From positions 2,943,778 through 3,007,777 of the forward strand of contig JAPOWR010000001.1 of assembly GCA_026707545.1 (NCBI GenBank): 64,000 nucleotides of DNA. Reading direction: 5' to 3'. The notes under the pieces were generated by a model that ran no database searches, was not told where the DNA came from, and saw only the letters and a list, made by a program, of their open reading frames with translations. Both the position numbers and the translations under genes were made by a program. The DNA comes from Acidobacteriota bacterium. Lineage in GTDB: Bacteria > Acidobacteriota > Thermoanaerobaculia > Multivoradales > Multivoraceae. Below, in pieces: positions 33,145 to 42,106 of this stretch (its first letter is position 1; each line of letters begins with the position of its first letter).

Positions 33145-34668
33145 GTGAACTCACGCGAACCCAGGGAACTCGAGCTCCTCTACCGGCTAAGCCAGACCCT
33201 TGGCGAGAGCCTCGAACTGCGCGACGTCACCCGGCCCGCGCTCGAGACCCTGGCCGAGCACCTGAACCTGAAGCACGGCACGATCACGCTGCTCAACCGG
33301 AAGACCGGCGAGATCCGGATCGAGGTCGCGCACGGACTGAGCGGCGAACAGATCGCGGAAGCCCGCTACCGCCTCGGCGAGGGCGTGACCGGCCAGGTGA
33401 TCGAGACGGGCGAGGCCCGGGTGATCCCGAAGACGAGCGAGTCCGAAACGTTCCTCGATCGCACCCGGCGCGGCAAGAGCGCGGAAGTCTCCTTTCTCTG
33501 CGTGCCCATCCGCACAGGCAACGAGACCTACGGCGCACTGAGCGTCGACCGGACCTACGACCCGGACCATGACCTGAACGCGGACGTCCGGCTGCTTCTG
33601 ATCGCCGGCTCGCTGATCGCCCAGGCGGTCAAGCTCCGCCGCACCGCCGAGGAGGAGAGGGAGCAGCTGGAGGAGGAGAACGAGCGTCTGCGAGCCCAGC
33701 TCCGCGACCGCTTCCGGCCCGCGAACATCGTCGGCAACTCGCACGAAATGCAGGAGGTCTACGACCAGATCGCCACGGTCTCGAGCAGCAACACGAGCGT
33801 CCTGATCACGGGCGACACCGGCACCGGCAAGGAACTCGTGGCCCAGGCGATCCACTACAACAGCGCCCGTTCGGACCGGCCCTTCGTCAAGGTCCACTGC
33901 GCCGCGCTTCCCGATGGCGTGATCGAGAGCGAGCTGTTCGGGCACGAGCGCGGCGCCTTCACCGGCGCGATCCAGCAGCGGAAGGGCCGCTTCGAACTCG
34001 CCCACACCGGCACGATCTTCCTCGACGAAGTCGGAGACGTGCCGCTCCTGATCCAGATCAAGATGCTGCGGGTGCTGCAGGAACGCGAGTTCGAGCGGGT
34101 CGGCGGCACGCGGACGCTGCGGGCGGACGTGCGGATCATCGCCGCCACGAACAAGGATCTGTCCGCGATGACCGTGAACGGCGCGTTCCGCGAGGACCTG
34201 TTCTACCGCCTGAACGTCTTCCCCATCCATGTGCCGCCGCTGCGAAAGCGCAAGTCGGACATCGTCCAACTGGCCGACTTCTTTCTGGAGCGCTACGCGC
34301 GCGTGAACGGCGGCAACGTGCGACGGCTGTCGAGCGCCGTGATCGACATGCTGATGAGCTATCACTGGCCCGGCAACGTGCGGGAACTCGAGAGTTGCAT
34401 CGAACGCGCGGTCCTCGTGGCGAAGGACGACGTCGTCCATCCACACCACCTGCCGCCCACGCTTCAGACAGCCGAGAGTTCCGGCACCGAGCCGCCGGGG
34501 AGTTTCCGCTACCTGGTCGAAAACTACGAACGGGACCTGCTGCGCGATGCACTGAAGAGTTCCCGCGGCAACATCGCCGCGGCGTCCCGCAAGCTGCGCA
34601 CGACGCCGCGCATCACCGGCTACAAGATCAAGAAGTACGGCATCGACCCGAACCGTTACGCCGGTTAG
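33145..34668 (+). CDS. NifA-type sigma-54-dependent activator (GAF-AAA+-Fis)
   Basis: 507 residues from the GTG at 33145, chosen because the GAF domain begins 10 residues later; frames to 32992 are possible. GAF domain about 8-165, short coiled coil (RRTAEEEREQLEEENERLRAQ), AAA+ domain with Walker A GDTGTGKE and the sigma-54 contact loop ERGAFTGA, then a Fis-type helix-turn-helix (AAASRKLRTTPRITGYKIKKYGID) very like NifA. Such proteins activate RNA polymerase-sigma54 at -24/-12 promoters. One such promoter lies directly downstream, before the porin gene. Confidence 0.9.
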   Translation: MNSREPRELELLYRLSQTLGESLELRDVTRPALETLAEHLNLKHGTITLLNRKTGEIRIEVAHGLSGEQIAEARYRLGEGVTGQVIETGEARVIPKTSESETFLDRTRRGKSAEVSFLCVPIRTGNETYGALSVDRTYDPDHDLNADVRLLLIAGSLIAQAVKLRRTAEEEREQLEEENERLRAQLRDRFRPANIVGNSHEMQEVYDQIATVSSSNTSVLITGDTGTGKELVAQAIHYNSARSDRPFVKVHCAALPDGVIESELFGHERGAFTGAIQQRKGRFELAHTGTIFLDEVGDVPLLIQIKMLRVLQEREFERVGGTRTLRADVRIIAATNKDLSAMTVNGAFREDLFYRLNVFPIHVPPLRKRKSDIVQLADFFLERYARVNGGNVRRLSSAVIDMLMSYHWPGNVRELESCIERAVLVAKDDVVHPHHLPPTLQTAESSGTEPPGSFRYLVENYERDLLRDALKSSRGNIAAASRKLRTTPRITGYKIKKYGIDPNRYAG

Positions 34669-34715
34669 CGACCACGTTGTCTGTGCTGCTCCACGTCTGC
34701 AACAAAATTGTACGC

Positions 34716-34732
34716 ATCGGCCGTGTGCCGAT
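34716..34732. promoter_or_regulatory. Dyad possibly serving as activator site or terminator
   Basis: ATCGGC-CGTGT-GCCGAT, 6-bp perfect stem, 48 bases after the activator stop and about 97 bases upstream of the sigma-54 promoter core. The distance suits an enhancer site; absence of a U-run makes an intrinsic terminator less likely. Confidence 0.35.
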
Positions 34733-34812
34733 CCAGACCGGACGCAAGGCCACGGGCTCGAAGCCCTTGACCTGCAACGGTTACACGCCAGAATGCCCGA
34801 CCCTGGCTGCCG

Positions 34813-34830
34813 TTGGCACCCGAGTTGCTT
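34813..34830 (+). promoter_or_regulatory. Sigma-54 (-24/-12) promoter of the porin gene
   Basis: TTGGCACCCGAGTTGCTT: GG at 34815-34816 and GC at 34827-34828, exactly 12 bases apart. It matches the TGGCAC-N5-TTGCW consensus at every strongly conserved base. It lies 47 bases upstream of the porin ATG and directly after a gene for a sigma-54 activator. Confidence 0.8.
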
Positions 34831-34876
34831 TCTCCACGCGCTACCGGCAACTGCGCCCTAAAGGAGGCCCACCCCA

Positions 34877-35569
34877 ATGATCCGAAAGTCAGCGATTCTC
34901 GTCCTTCTTCCTCTGCTCAGCCTCGCCGCCGCTCCGGCAGCGGCCGACGCAGAGTACGCCCTGGACTTCGCGTCGGCCTATGTCTGGCGCGGAATCACGT
35001 TCACTGACGGCGCCGTGTGGCAGCCCTCCGTCACCGCCTCGAACGACAGCGGCTTCGCCATCAACGTCTGGGGCAACCTGGACCTCGACGACGCCAACGA
35101 CATGAGCGCCGAGTTCAACGAGATCGACCTCACGGCCTCCTACGGCTTCGGCACGGACGCCGTCTCGGCCGAGGTCGGCTTCATCGAGTACCTGTTCCCG
35201 AACACGGAGTTCGCCGGCACCCGCGAGGTCTACCTCACGCTCGGCTGGGACATCACCGCCTCTCCCAGCCTCTCCGTCTACTACGACATCGACGAGGTCA
35301 AGGACTTCTACGCCAACTTCGGCATCTCGTTCGGCGGCGACGTGAGCGACGCCATGGCCTGGAGCGTCGACGTCTCGGCTGGCTGGGCCGGCGACGACTT
35401 CGCCACCGCCTACGGCGGCGTTTCCGGTGGCATGTACGACGGCAACGTCACGTTCGGCCTCTCCGGCGGTGCCTGGTCGGCGTTCGTCAGCTACGTCGAC
35501 GCCCTGGACGACGACGCGCTGCCCGAGCAGCCGGTCGACTTCCTTGCCGGCATCGGGTTCTCGTTCTAG
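34877..35569 (+). CDS. TorF-family outer membrane beta-barrel protein
   Basis: 230 residues: signal peptide (LLPLLSLAAAPAAAD) then alternating strands ending in Phe (AGIGFSF), the usual outer-membrane barrel signal. The opening YALDFASAYVWRGITFTDGAVWQPSV is typical of TorF-type putative porins. AAGGAGG before ATG. Transport specificity is unknown. Its own sigma-54 promoter and the preceding NifA-type activator suggest expression tied to a nutrient or stress signal sensed by the GAF domain. Confidence 0.85.
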   Translation: MIRKSAILVLLPLLSLAAAPAAADAEYALDFASAYVWRGITFTDGAVWQPSVTASNDSGFAINVWGNLDLDDANDMSAEFNEIDLTASYGFGTDAVSAEVGFIEYLFPNTEFAGTREVYLTLGWDITASPSLSVYYDIDEVKDFYANFGISFGGDVSDAMAWSVDVSAGWAGDDFATAYGGVSGGMYDGNVTFGLSGGAWSAFVSYVDALDDDALPEQPVDFLAGIGFSF

Positions 35570-35571
35570 CG

Positions 35572-36390
35572 TCACCGTCCCGTGAAGTTCGGCGCCCGCT
35601 TCTCCATGAAGGCGGTCACACCTTCGCGGTGATCGTCGGTCTGGCCGCAGCGGATGTGCGAGATGGCTTCCCGGTCGAGGATCGTCCGGAAGTCGGAGTT
35701 GACCGCCAGGTTCACGTTCTCCTTCATCCAGCGGTAGCTCACCAGCGGACCGTGAGCGAGCCGCGACGCGAACTCCATCGCCTCCTCGCGGAACGTGTCC
35801 GCGTCGTAGACGCGGTTGACGAGCCCGATCCGCCGCGCCTCCTCGGCATCGATGATGTCGGCGGTGAAGAACAGTTCCTTGGCCACCGCCGGTCCCACGA
35901 GTCGGGTCAGTTGCCAGGTCGTTCCCCAGTCGCCGCCGAAGCCGACCTTCGAGTACGCGGTGCCGAACCTCGCCGAGCTGGAAGCCAGGCGCAGGTCGCA
36001 ACTTGCCGCGAGACCGAGGCCTGCGCCCATCGCGAAGCCGTTCACCATCGCGATCGTCACCTTGGGCACCGAATGAACGAGCCAGGCCGCCTCCTGGCCG
36101 CGCCGCAGGCTGTCAATCCGTTCCTCGAGGGTCGAAGGGGCGCCGCTCGACTGGCCCATTCCCGAAACGTCGCCGCCGGCGCAGAAGGCGCGGCCTTCGC
36201 CGGTGAGAACGATCACGCCGACGTCGGGATCGGCCGCCAGGCGCGGCACTTCTTCCTGGAGACCCTGAGTGATCTCGGCGGATAGCGCGTTCAGCTTCTT
36301 CGGACGGTTGAACGTCAGCAGGGCGACGCGATCCTGAACGTCGACCTTGAACTCGGGCTCAGGCGCGGTCTTCATCTCGGCTACGGTCAT
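35572..36390 (-). CDS. Enoyl-CoA hydratase/isomerase family protein
   Basis: 272 residues. Crotonase fold: RVALLTFNRPKKLNALS, oxyanion loop GRAFCAGGDVSGM, GFAMGAGLGLAASCDLRLAS and a catalytic-Glu region in VGFGGDWGTTWQLTRLVG; one of the two hydratase Glu positions appears as Gly-Asp. Could be a hydratase, isomerase or thioesterase. Convergent with the porin gene, two bases apart. Upstream is divergent with the ECF sigma gene over a hairpin-rich spacer. Confidence 0.87.
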   Translation of the reverse strand: MTVAEMKTAPEPEFKVDVQDRVALLTFNRPKKLNALSAEITQGLQEEVPRLAADPDVGVIVLTGEGRAFCAGGDVSGMGQSSGAPSTLEERIDSLRRGQEAAWLVHSVPKVTIAMVNGFAMGAGLGLAASCDLRLASSSARFGTAYSKVGFGGDWGTTWQLTRLVGPAVAKELFFTADIIDAEEARRIGLVNRVYDADTFREEAMEFASRLAHGPLVSYRWMKENVNLAVNSDFRTILDREAISHIRCGQTDDHREGVTAFMEKRAPNFTGR

Positions 36391-36452
36391 TCGGGCTCCT
36401 CCTTGTTCCTTTTCTCGATGGAAGAGCCGGAGTGTAGCCCGCGGGAAGCCGG

Positions 36453-36542
36453 CTGGCGCATTCTCGCGCCAGACGCGTCACAGTCCAAGCGGCCGTCTTC
36501 GGCCGGTTGGATGTCACCCGGATGGCGCGTTCTGCGCCATCC
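36453..36542. repeat. Cluster of three hairpins in a divergent intergenic region
   Basis: CTGGCGC/GCGCCAG (36453-36472), CGGCCG/CGGCCG (36490-36505) and a 9-bp stem GGATGGCGC/GCGCCATCC with loop GTTCT (36520-36542). Their GGCGC/GCGCC cores resemble the REP-like repeats at 16906 and 55692. They lie between the enoyl-CoA hydratase start and the ECF promoter. Confidence 0.6.
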
Positions 36543-36579
36543 GTGAACCCGCACCGCGCGAGTCACCGAGCGCGGAGCG

Positions 36580-36605
36580 GGAACAAACCGGGTCTTCGGG
36601 CGTTA
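36580..36605 (+). promoter_or_regulatory. ECF-type promoter
   Basis: GGAAC (36580-36584) and CGTTA (36601-36605) with a 16-base spacer, the classic ECF -35/-10 arrangement. It is placed directly before the ECF sigma gene, suggesting autoregulation. The predicted start of transcription (about 36611-36613) is only 3-5 bases before the ATG at 36616. Confidence 0.65.
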
Positions 36606-36615
36606 CACCACTGAG

Positions 36616-37281
36616 ATGCCGGTGGCCGTGCTCAGGCCCGACCCGCTGGCGGCGCCGAGGAAGCCCCGAAGCACCGCAGTGCAGATGACCGCCAGGGCGG
36701 ACGCGGTCACGGCGGACCGCGCCCTGGACGACGGAGCGCTCATGGCCCGCGTGAAGCAGGGCGATCAGCAGGCCTTCGCCGACCTGGTCGACCGCTACAG
36801 GCACCCCCTCGTGAACTACCTGACCCAGATGACCCGCAGCCGCGAACGCGCCGAGGACCTAGCGCAGGACGCGTTCGTGCGCGTCTACCGCTCGGCGGGC
36901 CGCTACCGCGAACGGGGCCAGTTCCAGGCGTTCCTGTTCCGGATCGCGACGAACCAGCTACGGAGCGAAGCGCGTCGCGCCGCCCGCTGGCGGAACCTTC
37001 TGCCGTCCCTCGCGGCCGAACACCGACTGCGGGCGCCGGCGCCTTCGCCCCAGAGCACGGCCCTGGGCGCCGAAGCGGTGGACGCCGTGACCATGGCGCT
37101 GCGCCGGCTGCCTCTTCACTACCGGGCAGCCGTCGTGCTGCGAGAGATCGAAGGCTGGCCCTATGCCCGCATCGCCGAGACGCTCGGCTGCCGCGAAGGA
37201 ACGGTCAAGTCGCGGGTGCACCGCGGCAAGGACCTTCTCCGAGACGACCTGAGCGGCTACTGGAACGGAGAACGGAAATGA
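36616..37281 (+). CDS. ECF sigma factor (RpoE-like)
   Basis: 221 residues from the ATG at 36616. Region 2 (DRYRHPLVNYLTQMTRSRERAEDLAQDAFVRVYRSA) and region 4 (RLPLHYRAAVVLREIEGWPYARIAETLGCREGTVKSRVHRGKDLLRDDL) are intact. With the proposed promoter, translation from 36616 would be nearly leaderless; the alternative ATG at 36685 (198 residues) keeps both sigma regions. The stop overlaps the next gene by 4 bases (ATGA), so the following membrane protein is translationally coupled. Confidence 0.92.
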   Translation: MPVAVLRPDPLAAPRKPRSTAVQMTARADAVTADRALDDGALMARVKQGDQQAFADLVDRYRHPLVNYLTQMTRSRERAEDLAQDAFVRVYRSAGRYRERGQFQAFLFRIATNQLRSEARRAARWRNLLPSLAAEHRLRAPAPSPQSTALGAEAVDAVTMALRRLPLHYRAAVVLREIEGWPYARIAETLGCREGTVKSRVHRGKDLLRDDLSGYWNGERK

Positions 37282-37688
37282 GAGATCAACTCGACCTGAA
37301 ACGCCTGCCCCGCGTCGAGGCCTCGGACGGCTTCACGGCCGAGGTGCTCCGGCGCGTCCGGAGCGACGCCAACCGACAGGCCACGCCAGGGCTGCGACTG
37401 GCCCTGGCAGCCGCCGCGGTCGTCGTCGTCTCGGCCGGAGCCGGCGCGTGGTGGGCGCGCCAGTCCGCGCCCGAACCCGTTCCGATCACCACTGAGAGCA
37501 TCGAACAGCTGAGGTCCGCCTATCAGGAACTGAACCGGGAGTTCGAGTCTCTAAGCCGCCTCGCCGACGACACGCAGCCCTTCGTACCGGTTTCCATCAA
37601 TCCTCAGACCGAGGTTCTCTTCGACCTCCGCGACATCGAACCTCTTCCCGTGAGCTTTGCGTCCGTGGGGAGCCGCAGAATCCAATAG
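37278..37688 (+). CDS. Putative anti-sigma factor, single-pass membrane protein
   Basis: 136 residues, overlapping the sigma gene by ATGA. Short cytoplasmic N-terminus (residues 1-37, including EASDGFTAEVLRRVRSD), one transmembrane helix (about 38-60), then a periplasmic segment with a helical stretch (ESIEQLRSAYQELNREFESLSRLAD). There is no H-x3-C-x2-C zinc anti-sigma motif, so it is not a standard ZAS protein; the anti-sigma role is inferred from position, coupling and topology. Confidence 0.7.
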   Translation: MRDQLDLKRLPRVEASDGFTAEVLRRVRSDANRQATPGLRLALAAAAVVVVSAGAGAWWARQSAPEPVPITTESIEQLRSAYQELNREFESLSRLADDTQPFVPVSINPQTEVLFDLRDIEPLPVSFASVGSRRIQ

Positions 37689-37699
37689 GAGCATCCGTC

Positions 37700-38569
37700 A
37701 TGATCACGAGCAGTTTTCGCGCCCCCGCCTTCCCCTACCGACTCACTCTCGTCACGACCCTGGCCGCGGTCCTGGCGGCAGGTTCGGGCGTCGTAGCCTC
37801 CGCACAGGAATCCGAAGAGAAGAAGCGTTCCGTCCGGGTCATGGTGCTCGGGGATGGGCAAGTCGAGGTCGTTGAGGATGGCGAGGAAGCCCGCGCGCTG
37901 GCGGTGAAGCTCGCCGCTTCGGCCCAGGAGAAGGCCCAGGTGTTCCGGGAGCTGGCCGATGGAGTCCGCCCGACACTCGCCCTGCATTGGGGCGGCGCGT
38001 ATCTCGGTGTCGAACTCGTCAACCTGAACGAGCCGCTCCGAGCTCACTTTGGCGTGCCCGAGGGCAGCGGAGTCATGATCTCGAACGTCGTCGACGACAG
38101 CCCGGCAGCGCGTGCCGGCGTCCAGGTCGGCGACATCCTCACTCGCTTCGACGGCGAGGACGTAACGAGTTCACGGAAGCTGACGACCATGGTGCGGAAG
38201 GCGGAGGCCGGAGCTCCGGCTGACCTCGAGATCTGGCGCGACGGCAAGGTCGAGACGCTCAGCACCACTCTCGACGAACGGCCCCGACCCGAACTCAAGG
38301 CCAACTACTTCTCCTTCCTCCGCGGGAGCGAAGACTTCGACGGCGACGGCGAGATCGACGTGTTCGTCAGCCCCGAGAACGTGCACGAGAAGATCCAGGA
38401 GTACTTCAACGGCGATGAGTGGAAGGAGCGCCACGAGCACATGCAGCGCTTCCTCCACGAGCGACGCCCCGACATGAAGGCGTTGGAGGATCGCCTGGCG
38501 ACCCTGAAGGAGCAGCTGGAAGCTCTGGAACGCCGCCTGGAAGAGAAGGGTCTCGCCGAAGAGAACTAA
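37700..38569 (+). CDS. Secreted PDZ-domain protein with Ca-binding-like loop and coiled coil
   Basis: 289 residues: signal peptide to about SAQES, a mixed region, a PDZ domain (about 92-190: YLGVELVNLNEPLRAHFGVP..GVMISNVVDDSPAARAGVQVGDIL), an EF-hand-like DFDGDGEIDVF loop, and a C-terminal coiled coil (LEDRLATLKEQLEALERRLEEKG). There is no protease domain, so it is probably an adaptor or sensor in the envelope. Eleven bases after the anti-sigma gene; it could transmit the signal that releases the ECF factor, as PDZ proteins do in RpoE-type cascades. Confidence 0.8.
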   Translation: MITSSFRAPAFPYRLTLVTTLAAVLAAGSGVVASAQESEEKKRSVRVMVLGDGQVEVVEDGEEARALAVKLAASAQEKAQVFRELADGVRPTLALHWGGAYLGVELVNLNEPLRAHFGVPEGSGVMISNVVDDSPAARAGVQVGDILTRFDGEDVTSSRKLTTMVRKAEAGAPADLEIWRDGKVETLSTTLDERPRPELKANYFSFLRGSEDFDGDGEIDVFVSPENVHEKIQEYFNGDEWKERHEHMQRFLHERRPDMKALEDRLATLKEQLEALERRLEEKGLAEEN

Positions 38570-38640
38570 GGGACCGCGTCCTCCCACTCGGACAAGGAGG
38601 TCAAACGGATAGGGTTGCCGGCACCCACTTGAGGCTCCCT

Positions 38641-40401
38641 ATGAGATCGGGGTACACGGTTGCCATCATCGGCGGTGGGGCGTCGGGGATTGCTCTGGCG
38701 GCCAGGATCGTCGAGCACCTTCCAGCCGGCCTGAGCACGGCCAACCTGTCCATCGCGCTGTTCGACGCCCGCGGCTGCGACGGCGGCAACGCCTACGCAC
38801 CCGACGCGCCCAGCAACCTGATGAACACCACCTGCGGTGCGATCGATCGAGTCTTCGGCGGCAGCTTCGGGATTCTCCATTGGGCCGAGGAGAACCCAGC
38901 CAAATGGCGGCCCTACGTCGAGCGAGCGGACCTCGAGGCCGGCGCCTACATCCCCAGGCCGGTGGTGGGTCTGTACCTGTCGGACCTCCTCGACCATGCC
39001 CGACGACAGGCCGCCGATCGCGGGTTCTGCCTCGACCTGATCGTCGACGAGGTAGTCGATGTCTCGCCTCCCGGCGATCCCGACGCCGACTACGTCGTAC
39101 ACAGCCGCTCCGGCGGCGACTGCAAGGCCCGCTACGTCTACCTCGCGGTCGGGCACCTGGAACGATGCCGCACAGAGGACTACCAGCATCATGCCCGCTA
39201 CCGCCACAACCCCTATCCGATTGCCGGCCTGGTCGAGGAGATTCCCGAGCGGGCATCCGTCGGCGTGATCGGAACCCGGCTCACCGCGATCGACGTGGCG
39301 CTCGGCCTCGCCGCCGCGGGGCATTCGGGGAGCATCCATTGCGTCTCCAGACGCGGACGTCTGCCGGCCGTACGGGCTGACCGGGGCAAGTACCGCTTCA
39401 AGGAACTCGAACGCGAGGATCTGCGGCGGCGACTTCTGCGCGAGACGCGGTCGAAACTCCGTCTCTCCGACATCGCCGCGATGCTCGGCAGGGAGATCGA
39501 GCACGCCGAGGGGCGCCACCTGTCTCTTGGCGGGATCGTCCACGACGATCGGTCGCCGATCGACTACTACGAGCGGGAAATCGCCCTGGCGGCCGGTAAG
39601 GCCAGACCCTGGCAGGCAGTGCTGTACGCGACGAACCGCAACATCGACCTTCTGTGGCATCACCTCCACGAAGACGACAGGCAGCTCCTGATGTCCGAGT
39701 GGCTGAACGACTGGCTGACCTATCGCGCGTCCATACCACGAGAAAACGCGGAGAGAGTGCTGGCGATGATGAAGTCCGGTCAACTGACGGTCCAGGGCGG
39801 GGCCCGGAAGTTCGAGTACGACTCCGAGGCCGGTTCGTTCCGCATCCAGCTGGCCTCCGGCGGCCCCCTGCAAGTGGAGTACCTGGTGTCCGCCACCGGC
39901 TTCGCCAACCGTATCGAGCAGGCGGACAGCCGGCTGATGAAGAACCTGCTGTCCAGGGGACTCGTCGTGCCCCATCGGTACGGCGGCGTCGACTGCGTCT
40001 TCGAGACGGGACAGGTTCGCCCGCGTGCCGGCGCGGTGGCGGGTGAATCGCGGATCTTCGCCTTGGGCCCGCTCACCAGCGGCGTGTACTTCTTCACGAC
40101 CGCTCTCGAGATCATCGCCAGACAGGCGGCCCAGCGGACACACGACCTGGCGTTCATGCTGGGTGTGGAATGGCTCGATCAGCCGGAAACCGAGGCGTGG
40201 GTCGATGACTTCCAGGCCGGACGCGCCGGAGACGCCGAAGGTCCCGGTCTACGACATGGCGAAGGTCCGGACCTCCTCGGACATCTGCTGTCGAGCGATC
40301 AGACGGAGTTCATCGACTTCAAGCAACTCCGGCTTCTGAACGATCAGATCCGGGACGAGGACTTCGAGACGGCGGTCGACCGCGACCCGTCCGCTCCCTG
40401 A
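38641..40401 (+). CDS. FAD/NAD(P)-binding protein (COG4529-like)
   Basis: 586 residues from the ATG at 38641, placed just before the dinucleotide fold YTVAIIGGGASGIALAARI. A second Rossmann-like segment follows (ASVGVIGTRLTAIDVALGLAAAGH). The DARGCDGGNAYAPDAPSNLMNT region resembles the FAD-NAD(P)-binding proteins that replace classic monooxygenases in some pathways. Soluble, with no signal peptide. Substrate unknown; neighbours on either side are not clearly linked. Confidence 0.8.
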   Translation: MRSGYTVAIIGGGASGIALAARIVEHLPAGLSTANLSIALFDARGCDGGNAYAPDAPSNLMNTTCGAIDRVFGGSFGILHWAEENPAKWRPYVERADLEAGAYIPRPVVGLYLSDLLDHARRQAADRGFCLDLIVDEVVDVSPPGDPDADYVVHSRSGGDCKARYVYLAVGHLERCRTEDYQHHARYRHNPYPIAGLVEEIPERASVGVIGTRLTAIDVALGLAAAGHSGSIHCVSRRGRLPAVRADRGKYRFKELEREDLRRRLLRETRSKLRLSDIAAMLGREIEHAEGRHLSLGGIVHDDRSPIDYYEREIALAAGKARPWQAVLYATNRNIDLLWHHLHEDDRQLLMSEWLNDWLTYRASIPRENAERVLAMMKSGQLTVQGGARKFEYDSEAGSFRIQLASGGPLQVEYLVSATGFANRIEQADSRLMKNLLSRGLVVPHRYGGVDCVFETGQVRPRAGAVAGESRIFALGPLTSGVYFFTTALEIIARQAAQRTHDLAFMLGVEWLDQPETEAWVDDFQAGRAGDAEGPGLRHGEGPDLLGHLLSSDQTEFIDFKQLRLLNDQIRDEDFETAVDRDPSAP

Positions 40402-40440
40402 CGATCGGGGACCGGCGCCGCGGCGGATGCCTCGCTATTG

Positions 40441-42084
40441 CTAGCGGAGCTCCGGCAACCGGTACCCCGCGGCGCCAAGGTCGGCGCGCACGGTCTTCTT
40501 GTCCATCTTCCCGGTGGACGTGAGCGGAATCGAATCGACGACCAGGACATCATCCGGCAGTTGCCACTTCGCAAACCGTCTGGCGCAGTGCGTGAGCACC
40601 CGTTCCCGGTTGACGCTGGCGCCTTCGTCGAGAACGATGAGCGCGACCGGACGTTGCTCCCAACGGGGATGCGGCTGTGCGACCACGCATGCCTGGGCAA
40701 CGCCATCGAGCGCGAGGATGTGGTTCTCCAGATCAACCGAGGAGATCCACTCGCCGCCGCTCCTCACGAGATCCTTCGAGCGATCCGAAATGACCAGGCA
40801 CTCCCGGCGGTCGATGCTGCCCACATCGCCGGTGATGAGCCAGTCGTCATGGAACTGCTCCGGCCGCGGGCTCCGGTAGTACTCCGAGCACACCCAGGGT
40901 CCCCGGACCAGAACGTCGCCGGTCGCGCGGCCGTCGTGCGGCAGGCGATTGAAGTCCGGGTCGAAGATCTCCACCTCCACGCCGGGCAACGCCTGGCCGG
41001 CCTTCGCCACCTCCGCAAGGTACGCCTCAGGCGCCGCCGTCGCGCGCCGGCCGCTGTCGGGACGCGCGACACGACGGGAGAACGTGACCAGCGGGCTCGT
41101 CTCCGTCATGCCCCACTCCTGGATCATCTCGACGCCCAGGGCCTCCCAGTACCAGCGTGCGAGGGCCGCCGGCACGGCGGAGCCGCCGCTGACGATGCGC
41201 GACAGCCTCGACAGATCGAACGCACCGGGGCGATCCACGCAGACCGCGCGGACGTCCTGCCATACGGTTGGCACGCCGGCGGCCAGAGTGACGCCCTCCT
41301 CCGCGATCAGTCGGACGAGCCGCTCGGGGCGCGTGAAGCGATGCGGCATGACCTGCTTGCACCCAAGTGTCAGCGCGGCCCAGGGAAGGCCCCAGCCCAT
41401 GACGTGGAACATGGGCACCACGCCGCAAACCGTGTCGGTTGCGGAGAGGCTCATGGCGTCCGTCATGCACATCGCCATGGTGTGCAGGTACTGCGAGCGG
41501 TGCTCGTACTGCACGCCCTTGGGATGTCCGGTCGTACCGCTCGTGTAGCAGAGGCCGAGCGGCGCGGTTTCGTCGATTCGCGGCCACTCGAAGCGCCCGG
41601 ACCACGGGGCGATGAAGTCCTCGTAATCGACGGCGCCCGGGAGCGACGTCGACCAGCCCTCGCCCCCTTCCTCGACCGCGACCACGACCTTTTCGACCGT
41701 GGGCAGGCGGTCCGCCAGCGGTTCGAGCCGCACAAGCAGGTCGGCGTCCGAGACGATCAGACGAGGCTCGGCATGGTTGACGATGTAGGCGATGTCCCTG
41801 CCATGCAGACGGACGTTCAGGTTGAGCAGAACCGCGCCCATTCCCGCGAGTGCGCAGTAAACCTCAAGGTGGCGCGACCCGTTCCACATGAAGACGCCGA
41901 CCCGGTCACCGACGCCGACGCCGGCATCCCGGAAGGCGTGAGCGAGTCGATGCGCCCGAAGCAGAGTCTCGCGCAAGTCCTGGCGTCGCGTGCCGTTGGC
42001 TGTTGCCGTGACGATCTCGGCGTCCGGCGCGAGCCGGGCCCCACGCTCGATCAGCCGCGACATCAGCAGCGGAGTGCGTTGCAT
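40441..42084 (-). CDS. Acyl-CoA synthetase (AMP-binding, long-chain fatty acid-CoA ligase type)
   Basis: 547 residues. Adenylation motifs: CYTSGTTGHPKGVQYEHRS (P-loop), EWGMTETSPLV, WLITGDVGSID and the C-terminal lysine region LTSTGKMDKKTVR. The length and motif set fit medium/long-chain fatty acid-CoA ligases (FadD/AlkK-like). It activates a carboxylate to acyl-AMP and then acyl-CoA; chain length is not evident. It starts 22 bases after the stop of the aminotransferase gene on the same strand, suggesting one transcript. Confidence 0.9.
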   Translation of the reverse strand: MQRTPLLMSRLIERGARLAPDAEIVTATANGTRRQDLRETLLRAHRLAHAFRDAGVGVGDRVGVFMWNGSRHLEVYCALAGMGAVLLNLNVRLHGRDIAYIVNHAEPRLIVSDADLLVRLEPLADRLPTVEKVVVAVEEGGEGWSTSLPGAVDYEDFIAPWSGRFEWPRIDETAPLGLCYTSGTTGHPKGVQYEHRSQYLHTMAMCMTDAMSLSATDTVCGVVPMFHVMGWGLPWAALTLGCKQVMPHRFTRPERLVRLIAEEGVTLAAGVPTVWQDVRAVCVDRPGAFDLSRLSRIVSGGSAVPAALARWYWEALGVEMIQEWGMTETSPLVTFSRRVARPDSGRRATAAPEAYLAEVAKAGQALPGVEVEIFDPDFNRLPHDGRATGDVLVRGPWVCSEYYRSPRPEQFHDDWLITGDVGSIDRRECLVISDRSKDLVRSGGEWISSVDLENHILALDGVAQACVVAQPHPRWEQRPVALIVLDEGASVNRERVLTHCARRFAKWQLPDDVLVVDSIPLTSTGKMDKKTVRADLGAAGYRLPELR

Positions 42085-42106
42085 CCGTTCCGCCGACCCA
42101 CCGCCG

